Under the pieces are notes generated by a model. It made no database searches and was not told where the DNA came from. It worked only from the letters and a program-made list of their open reading frames with translations. From positions 1 to 9,010 of the forward strand of contig JBJOII010000151.1 in the NCBI GenBank assembly GCA_046047235.1: a stretch of 9,010 nucleotides of DNA. Reading direction: 5' to 3'. Every line of letters starts with the position of its first letter. Position 1 is the stretch's first letter. Positions 1-6,400 of the stretch are shown piece after piece. The translations under genes and the position numbers were made by a program. The stretch is from JBMTVN01 sp046047235 (GTDB taxonomy: Bacteria; Verrucomicrobiota; Verrucomicrobiia; Limisphaerales; JAHDYP01).

Positions 1-2312
1 ATCAGCTCCGCAAAGGCCATCCCCGCAGTCCCCGCCACCCCGCGCTGAACAACATCGCCCGTGGTCAAATCCACCACCGCAAACCGATGCGGACCCAGTT
101 GCGGAACGAGGTTTTCCACCAACACTCCACCGTCAGAACGCACCGGTCCATGACGGTCAATCGCCCCCGCCAACGCCAGCGCACCCAGGGTGTTTTGCAG
201 GTTCGGCCCGCCCGGCGACGAATCCCCACACCCCGGAGGCGGCTCCTCACACTCACACGCCTGCGCCTGCGCATCGTTATAAGCATCCTCCCCACCACCC
301 GTCACCGCACGATGATACAACACCGCCAACGCCCGGCACTCATCCCGCTTCAGCCCGTCCAAACAATCGCATGCCCTTAACATGTCCTGCAAAAACTGGT
401 CGTCAGTCTCCCTCTGCGGCTTGCCACAGGTGTTGTAACCAATGTCATGCGTCCGGCACGCGTCATAGAACGTCGCGCAGGGAAACAACAACCCGTTCGG
501 ATTGTCCGGCACCACATAATCCCACCCGTCCGGACCACACCCGTTGTAGTTCGCCGGATCGTCCGGACGAAAATCCGGGTTCTGATGACAGTCCAAACCC
601 GGACCACCCCCGCCCCCACCACAAGGTCCAACCAAAGGACCACCAGACCCACTCACGCCCGGCTGGGTCCCATGCCAACCCGGTTGACGCAACCCCACGC
701 CGGGATCGGTCTCCACAAATAATCCATCGGCCGTCACAGTCATCGAGCCCATCAATTCCCACCGCCCCGTATCGTGGTTAAAGCTCCACAACGCACTCTT
801 CTCACCCGGCCCCAACAACTCGCCCGTCTCCGGATCCGGCAGGTTCGGAAAACGCACCGGCACAGGACGATCAAAGTTTTGCGGCCCGTCTGTCTGCACG
901 GTAATCACCAACGGTAAAGCCAACCCCGGCGGCAACGGAGACGGAATCCGATCCGGCGCCACCGGCGCAATACCCAGCCTCCCCCCGCGCACCCCCTCGT
1001 CGTTGAACAACGCGTTCGCCGGCACCCGGACCTCCACTCCCGCCAATTGCGGATTCTCGGCCAGAACGGTTTCCGGAAAGGTCACCACAGTCTCCTCTGC
1101 CGCGCTGGTCACCTGTAAGCTCCCCTCCCGCACCTTCGGCAAATAAACCAAGCCCGTCCCCCCCGCCAGATTGTCCAACCGACCGGGAACCGCCTCCCAT
1201 GCCTTCCCCACCACGGGATAATAATCCCCGTTCGGCCAACTGCTCCCCTCCGCTTGCCTCCCGTCAATATGCACAAAAAACCGTCCGACCGGCGCCGGTT
1301 GTAATACAAACCTCCCCTCTGCATCAGTCACCGCCCGCAAGGTCTGCTCCGCACCATCCACAGTCACAATCACCCCGCTCAAAGGCACATCCCCAGCCCC
1401 CTCCCCCACCTCAGAAGCAAAAACCTGACCGACCACCGCCGTCGTCGCCGAGGCCACGTTCCCAAAGGTCTCAAACTCCAGGAAACCCACCCCGCCCGGC
1501 GCCCCATCCCCATCCACATCCACCGACTGCCCCTGCTGACCCGACAAGTTGTCCCCCACCAAGGTCACCCGCACCCGCGCCCCGCCCGGCAACGGCTCCA
1601 AATAGAAAACGGTCAGCTTGCGCCCATCACTGCTCAACTCTGCCCGCGTCAATAAACGACGCCCCGCCGCCTCTGCATACACGGTCGACTGGTCCACCAC
1701 CCCCCCGGCCGTCACCGGCCCGCTAAAGGTGAAAATGCTCTCCCGAGTCACACTCACCCCCGTCTCCAACTGCTCCGGTGAACTCGACGCCAAACGAATC
1801 ACGGTCGCATTCGGAACAAACGGATCAGTCCCCTCCAAATACTCCTGCAAGGTCACCGCCCCATCTCCGTCCGGATCCAAGACCGCATCACTCGCATCCA
1901 TCGGATCCAATAACGGCCGCATCCCCAGCTCGTACACATCATCAATCCCGTCCCCGTCCACATCCAACGGCTGTGTCACCGGCACCTCCCGCACGCGATA
2001 AAACTGCGCCGCCTCCTGCCACCCCAAACCATCCGTCAACCCCACCTCTCCCGCCGTCCCCAAATCCAACGCCGTCGGCAAAACAATCTGCGTCAGGGTG
2101 TTCCCTCGGTAGAGAATGTAATACTTCTCCACCGCTGCAGAGACGCCCACTTGAAACCCCAGCCCCGGGTCCAGCTGATAAGACACAATCGCCGGCTGCG
2201 CCCCTACCCGCACCAACCCACACCCGCCCCAACACATCCAGGCAATACAAGTGATTCGGAGAAGCGAGGGAAGGGATCTCACAGAAGTGCTCAGCCATCG
2301 TGTCAGGCGCAT
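1..2312 (-). CDS. Secreted multidomain protein with Ig-like, carboxypeptidase-regulatory and phospholipase A2-like domains (3' end outside window)
   Basis: I read an uninterrupted frame of 770 codons from an ATG at 2312 to the left edge. A TAG lies two codons upstream, so this is the first possible ATG; a weak GTAGGGT precedes it. Residues 1-39 look like a signal peptide (Arg-containing n-region, hydrophobic/Trp/Cys stretch, Gly-Ala-Gln end). Then: a beta-rich N-terminal region; DxDxDG calcium motifs at 117-122 and 146-151 of the thrombospondin-3/EF-hand kind; an SbsA-type Ig-like domain at about 168-268, ending in a third such motif (265-270); a carboxypeptidase-regulatory-like beta domain at about 291-352; a beta-rich region to a Gly-Trp-His at 545-547 that resembles the stem of large bacterial surface proteins; a Gly-rich linker; a PLA2-like domain at about 588-688; and a Pro/Gly linker with more beta sequence. 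In related proteins long repeat regions (for example RHS) can follow, but none is visible here. Function is unproven; an extracellular calcium-dependent role is inferred. Codons are rich in G at third positions, unlike the plus-strand neighbour. Confidence 0.87.
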   Translation of the reverse strand, partial: MRLTRWLSTSVRSLPSLLRITCIAWMCWGGCGLVRVGAQPAIVSYQLDPGLGFQVGVSAAVEKYYILYRGNTLTQIVLPTALDLGTAGEVGLTDGLGWQEAAQFYRVREVPVTQPLDVDGDGIDDVYELGMRPLLDPMDASDAVLDPDGDGAVTLQEYLEGTDPFVPNATVIRLASSSPEQLETGVSVTRESIFTFSGPVTAGGVVDQSTVYAEAAGRRLLTRAELSSDGRKLTVFYLEPLPGGARVRVTLVGDNLSGQQGQSVDVDGDGAPGGVGFLEFETFGNVASATTAVVGQVFASEVGEGAGDVPLSGVIVTVDGAEQTLRAVTDAEGRFVLQPAPVGRFFVHIDGRQAEGSSWPNGDYYPVVGKAWEAVPGRLDNLAGGTGLVYLPKVREGSLQVTSAAEETVVTFPETVLAENPQLAGVEVRVPANALFNDEGVRGGRLGIAPVAPDRIPSPLPPGLALPLVITVQTDGPQNFDRPVPVRFPNLPDPETGELLGPGEKSALWSFNHDTGRWELMGSMTVTADGLFVETDPGVGLRQPGWHGTQPGVSGSGGPLVGPCGGGGGGPGLDCHQNPDFRPDDPANYNGCGPDGWDYVVPDNPNGLLFPCATFYDACRTHDIGYNTCGKPQRETDDQFLQDMLRACDCLDGLKRDECRALAVLYHRAVTGGGEDAYNDAQAQACECEEPPPGCGDSSPGGPNLQNTLGALALAGAIDRHGPVRSDGGVLVENLVPQLGPHRFAVVDLTTGDVVQRGVAGTAGMAFAEL
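249..551 (-). other. Phospholipase A2-like domain inside the large secreted protein
   Basis: This segment (residues about 588-688) has the hallmarks of the secreted phospholipase A2 fold. Tyr-Asn-Gly-Cys-Gly-Pro-Asp-Gly at 589-596 resembles the calcium-binding loop. DACRTHDIGYNTCG at 617-630 contains the catalytic-type His622-Asp623 followed by Gly-Tyr. A helix-like stretch with Phe640, Met644 and Cys648/Cys650 follows, then further cysteines at 659, 686 and 688. The HD-x-GY form resembles the prokaryotic secreted enzymes, whereas animal enzymes usually have HD-x-CY. The family hydrolyses the sn-2 ester of phospholipids using calcium. Here it sits in the middle of a mosaic surface protein rather than as a small free enzyme, so activity is an inference. 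A degenerate or purely structural cysteine-rich domain is the alternative. Confidence 0.66.
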
Positions 2313-2362
2313 ACCCTACGACACTAGACGGGCCCATCACCCCGTCAATAATTACCTAGGCT

Positions 2363-2398
2363 AAAAAGATGATTAGCTGGCCACATCTATCAACCAGC
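2363..2398 (-). terminator. Possible weak intrinsic terminator after the pilin-like gene
   Basis: Read on the minus strand just past the pilin-like stop codon, AGATG (2388-2384) can pair with CATCT (2371-2367) around a 12-base loop, running straight into a T-tract (2367-2363). An overlapping alternative pairs GCTGG (2398-2394) with CCAGC (2380-2376). Both stems are only 5 bp, so termination would be partial at best; read-through into the large downstream gene is quite possible. The block is clearly more AT-rich than its surroundings, which supports a regulatory role of some kind. No convincing separate promoter for the downstream gene was found in the remaining 50 bases. Confidence 0.28.
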
Positions 2399-2428
2399 GC
2401 CCCCATCGATCCCACCCCACCGCCAGAC

Positions 2429-3184
2429 TCAATACTTCGCCCGGATCTGCTCAATCTTAGCCTCCAGCTCATCCCCCAGATCTTCCTGATAAAAATAAGC
2501 GTCCCGGCTCCCCCCGGTGTTCCAGCTGTGAATGAAGAGCATCTGCTGGAATTTCTGCCAACCCACCGACCCATCCACTCGCAGCTGGTTTCCCCCTTCA
2601 GGCAGCCGGGTCGAAGAAGACTTGTGCGGAGGCATCCCCTTGAAAGCAACGTCACGCCCGCCACCCCACTCGCCATCAATCTTCATCACCGCATCAGCCG
2701 CCAATACCCAGCCCGGCTGCGATTGCCCGTTCTTGATCGGACTCCTCGCCTTGAAACTCCCCGCCGGATTGTTCCAGTTCGTGATGCCCCCAAAATACTG
2801 AAACCCAATCAGCCACTGATCCAGATTGTCCTCAAACTGCGGAAAAGACGGCCGGTTAGGACACGTCCATATACCGGGAACGTTGCTCGAGATAACCAAA
2901 CCCACCGTTGCGGCCGCATCCCGCTCCGGAGGATTAATCGCAATCTGCACAGAGTTAAACCGCGCCTCCAAATACCGGTCCTCGTTGTCCATCGTGTAGA
3001 CGGTCATCCCCAACCCTATCTGACGCAGATTGCTCATGCACTTCGCCCGCCGACTGGTCTCCTTCGCCCGACTCAGTGCCGGCAGTAACATGCCTGCTAA
3101 AATCGCAATGATCGCAATCACCACCAAAAGCTCAATGAGGGTAAAACCCCGCAACACATCGCTCTGCTCTCGTCTCTTTAACAT
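2429..3184 (-). CDS. Type II secretion / type IV pilin-like protein (prepilin N-terminal cleavage/methylation motif)
   Basis: Complete 251-residue protein with a TGA stop at 2431-2429. A short basic leader of 13 residues ends in Gly13, followed by FTLIELLVVIAIIAILAGML: the prepilin peptidase signature, with cleavage expected between Gly13 and Phe14, N-methylation of Phe14, and the conserved Glu at mature position 5 (Glu18). The hydrophobic alpha1 helix spans about 14-36 and anchors the protein in the inner membrane before assembly. The amphipathic continuation (ALSRAKETSRRAKCMSNLRQ) is typical of the pseudopilin paralogues abundant in Verrucomicrobiota and Planctomycetota. The globular part is rich in Trp and Gly and has a DGSVGW motif near residue 210, as expected for this class; length fits the usual 220-280. 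The start is the only ATG after an in-frame TGA (at 3194-3196). No good Shine-Dalgarno sits at the usual distance; a GAGGGGAGGGG lies about 20-25 bases upstream, too far to be canonical. No pilus assembly genes are adjacent, so the role (pilus fibre, secretion pseudopilus or orphan) is open. Confidence 0.93.
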   Translation of the reverse strand: MLKRREQSDVLRGFTLIELLVVIAIIAILAGMLLPALSRAKETSRRAKCMSNLRQIGLGMTVYTMDNEDRYLEARFNSVQIAINPPERDAAATVGLVISSNVPGIWTCPNRPSFPQFEDNLDQWLIGFQYFGGITNWNNPAGSFKARSPIKNGQSQPGWVLAADAVMKIDGEWGGGRDVAFKGMPPHKSSSTRLPEGGNQLRVDGSVGWQKFQQMLFIHSWNTGGSRDAYFYQEDLGDELEAKIEQIRAKY

Positions 3185-3243
3185 GGTATTACATCACGGT
3201 TGCTACCCCTCCCCTCACCCCAAGAAGAATCGAGCGGTTCGGA

Positions 3244-3260
3244 GCTGGGCTAAGGCCAGC
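3244..3260. repeat. Short inverted repeat next to the predicted -10 of the pilin-like gene
   Basis: GCTGG (3244-3248) and CCAGC (3256-3260) form a 5-bp inverted repeat with a 7-base spacer, directly beside the candidate -10 element and around the expected transcription start of the minus-strand promoter. It could be a small operator or a 5'-end RNA hairpin, but arms this short arise easily by chance. Confidence 0.2.
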
Positions 3261-3290
3261 GATATCGACACACGACCCCCTTAATGTCAA
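3261..3290 (-). promoter_or_regulatory. Candidate sigma70-type promoter for the pilin-like gene
   Basis: On the minus strand there is a perfect TTGACA (3290-3285) followed, after 18 bases, by GATATC (3266-3261), which matches the -10 consensus at 3 of 6 positions. Transcription would start near 3254 and give a leader of about 70 bases before the ATG at 3184. The -35 match is the strong part; the -10 is weak. Confidence 0.4.
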
Positions 3291-3346
3291 CCCTGCCATC
3301 CCCATCAACGCACCTCGAACACTCCGGGGATTTCCTCGATCCTGCG

Positions 3347-3376
3347 TTGAAAAACATGACCCCCTCAGCGAATATC
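3347..3376 (+). promoter_or_regulatory. Weak candidate promoter for the CotH/lamin-tail gene
   Basis: TTGAAA (3347-3352) is followed after 18 bases by AATATC (3371-3376), or after 17 by GAATAT. The -35 is good (5 of 6); the -10 matches only 3 of 6. It lies about 50 bases before the ATG at 3427, a sensible distance, within an otherwise C-rich spacer. An unrelated sigma factor could equally be used. Confidence 0.25.
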
Positions 3377-3426
3377 AGGCATCGCAACACCCCCGTCGGA
3401 GCAAGGCCCGACCGCCCACCCCACCC

Positions 3427-6400
3427 ATGCCACAACTCATCCACCCTCTCATCCGCAGGCTCTCTCTCTGCACCCTCGCCCTGGCCCCCATCCTCCACCT
3501 CCAAGGCCAAATCAACCTCATCCCTCCAGGCGCAATCTGGTACTACGCCAAAGGCACCACCGAAGCCTCCAACCCAACCTCCGAATGGCGCAACCAGGAA
3601 TTCCAAGCCATCCGCTGGTACACCAGCCCACTCCCACTCCATTACGGCGATAACCTCACCTCCGGCCAGGAACTCACCGACATGCGCGGCTCCTACAGCT
3701 GCGTCTTCCTCCGCCACCCCTTCACCATCCAATCCCCCGCAGCCCTCGGCGAATTGGAACTCGTCGTCGACTACGATGACGGCTTCGTCGCCTGGCTCAA
3801 TGGAACCGAAATCGCCCGCCATAACGTCTCCGGCGATCCCGCCTTCGACGACGTCGCCTCCGGCTCCCATGAAGGCGGCTCCCCCGTCTCCTTCGTCCTC
3901 GCTGGATCCGCCTCCGCCTACCTCACCACCGGCGAAAACGTCCTCGCCATCCAAGCCTTCAACGTCAGCCTCTCCGGTAGTAGTGACTTCCGCATCGATG
4001 CCTCCCTGCGCGCCGTCCAAGCCGTCGATACCGCTCCCTTCATCGCCCAGCAATCCCCCGCCCCAGGCCCGGTCAGCTCACTCCAGCAAATCACCATCAG
4101 CTTCAATGAACCCGTCGTCGGCCTCCAGCCCCAACACCTCCTCATCAATGATATCCCCTCCCTCTCCGCCATCCCCGATGACCTCGGCAATACCTTCACC
4201 TTCACGTTCAACCAACCACCCCACGGAACTGTCCACATCGCCTGGAACGAAAATACCCAGCTCACCGACGCCGACGGCAACCTCTTCGACACTGAAGACC
4301 CCGCCGCCTCCTGGAGCTACACGCTCCTCGACTCCAGCCCCCCGGAAATCCTGAAACAAACCCCCGCAGCCAATTCCATCGTTACCCGACTCGACCAGAT
4401 CGAAATCACGTTCACGGAACCCGTCACCAGCCTCAAAGCCCAGGACCTCCTCATCGCCGGATCACCCGCCACCGCCCTCACCGGCTCCGATGCCGGCCCC
4501 TACCAGTTCACCTTCGCCTCACCCGCCCCCGGCACGGTCCAGCTCCAGTGGGCCGCCAACCACGCCATCACGGATAACGCCACCCCCCCCAACCCCTTCA
4601 TCCCTGCCTCCTCCCAAATCACTCTCAACCCCGACTTCTCCCCCGGCTCTATCCACATCACCGAAATCTCCACCGCCGGAACCACCACCCTCCTCGATGA
4701 AGACCTCGAAACCTCCGACTGGATCGAGCTCCATAACAACGGCCCCACCCCGGTCAACCTCATCGGCTGGTCCCTCTCCGACGACCCCAATGAACCCGAC
4801 AAATGGACCTTCCCCAGCCAAACGCTGAACCCCAACGCCTACCTCGTCGTCTTCGCCTCAGGTAAAGACCGACCCAACCCAGCCCCCGGCCGACTCCTCC
4901 ATACCAATTTCAAACTCAGCGCCTTTGGCGAATACCTCGGACTCTTCCCCCCGGACCTCCCCAAACTGCCCGCCTCCCACTTCCCGGATGAACTCCCGGA
5001 ACAACGCCCCAACCTCACCTACGGCCTGACCCCCGATGAGCAATGGGCCTACTACAACACACCCACCCCCGGAGCCCCCAACCCCTCCAGCACACTCACC
5101 ACCATCGCTCCCATCCCCCACACCACAGTCCCTCGCGGCATCTTCAATGCCCCCTTCCAAGTCTCCCTCTCCTCCCCCCTACCCAACGCGGAAATCCGCT
5201 ATACCACCGACGGCAGCCTCCCAACCCCCTCCAGCCCACCGGCCACAAACCCCATCCCCATCACCCAGACCACCACACTCCGCGCCATCACGTTCGCCCC
5301 CAACTCCATCCCCTCCCAACCCCTAACTTGCACCTATATCCAAATCCAGGACGTGGTCCAACAATCCCCCACCCCTCCAGACTTCCCCTCCTCCTGGGGC
5401 TCCAACTCCGGCTTCCCCGGCGGACTCATCCCCGCAGATTACGAAATGGACCACGACCCGCTCCGCACCAACCCCTCCAACCCCGGCTCCCAAATCGACC
5501 CCGCCAAACTCACCCGCCTCCAACAAGGCCTCCTCGAAATCCCCACAGTCTCGGTCGTCCTCAACCAGGACGATATGTTCGGCCCCGGCGGACTCTACCC
5601 CTCTGCCTCCGATGGCAATAAAACCCCCAATGAAAAACCCTGTTCAGTGGAGATGATCCTGCCCGACGGATCCACGGCTTTCGCCATCACTGCCGGCATC
5701 GACCTCCACGGCAACGCCAGCCGCAACCCGCTCAAGAACCCAAAACACGGCTTCAAACTCACGTTCAAAAAAGACTTCGGCCCCACTAAACTCAACTACC
5801 CGCTCTTCCCTGACTCCGCCATCACCGAGTTCGATGACCTGATCCTCCGGGCCGACTTCAACTCCAGCTGGCGCCATTGGTCCGACGTCGCCAGCAACGG
5901 CACCGGCGCCTACCAACGCACCCGCGCAACCCGCACCCGCTACGCCTGGGGACAGGATACGTTCCGCGATATGGGACACAGCTCCCCGCATACGCTGTTC
6001 TTCCACCTCTACATCAACGGCCTCTACTGGGGCACCTACGACTTCGGCGAACAACCCACAGAACAATTCGCCGAAGCCTCCTTCGGCCCCTCCGAGGACG
6101 GCTACGATGTCTACGACCAGGGCGGACTCCGCGACGGAACCAGCACCGCCTATAACCGCCTGCTCGCCCTCTCCAACCTCGAAGACAACGCCAATTACGA
6201 ACAAGCCAAACAGTTCCTCGATGTCACGGAGTTCATCGACTACATGCTCATGCACTTCTACATCGGCCACCAGGACTGGGGTAATAACAAGAACTGGTAC
6301 GCCATCCGCCCCCGCGTCCCCGGTGCCAACGGCACGTTCCGCTACCTCCCCTGGGACCAGGAATGCATCCTCCTCGAGGAAAACATCAACCGCGTCCCCA

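Noticed and set aside
371..781. Plus-strand Pro/Arg/Thr/His-rich frame opposite the PLA2-like region
   Set aside because: Shadow of the minus-strand gene; low complexity with no supporting motif.
1942..2340. Minus-strand frame with an ATG upstream of the large gene's start
   Set aside because: It is in a different frame from the 770-codon gene; its translation is Gly/Val-rich without domains, while the frame from 2312 gives a signal peptide and continuous domains.
2313..2352. TTGACG on the minus strand as a -35 for the large secreted gene
   Set aside because: No reasonable -10 follows at 16-18 bases, and the start would fall almost on the ATG.
3250..4053. Minus-strand reading frame of 267 codons overlapping the divergent promoter region
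   Set aside because: Gly/Asp/Glu-rich antisense shadow of the start of the CotH gene; no motif or plausible start context.
3284..4354. Plus-strand reading frame of 356 codons rich in Ser, Pro and Thr
   Set aside because: It is the +1-type shadow of the CotH gene: low-complexity composition with no domain, whereas the frame starting at 3427 gives recognisable domains throughout.
4583..4590. Run of eight C in the CotH gene as a phase-variation tract
   Set aside because: The reading frame continues intact on both sides and C-runs of 6-7 are common in this C-rich strand, so the tract is not distinctive.
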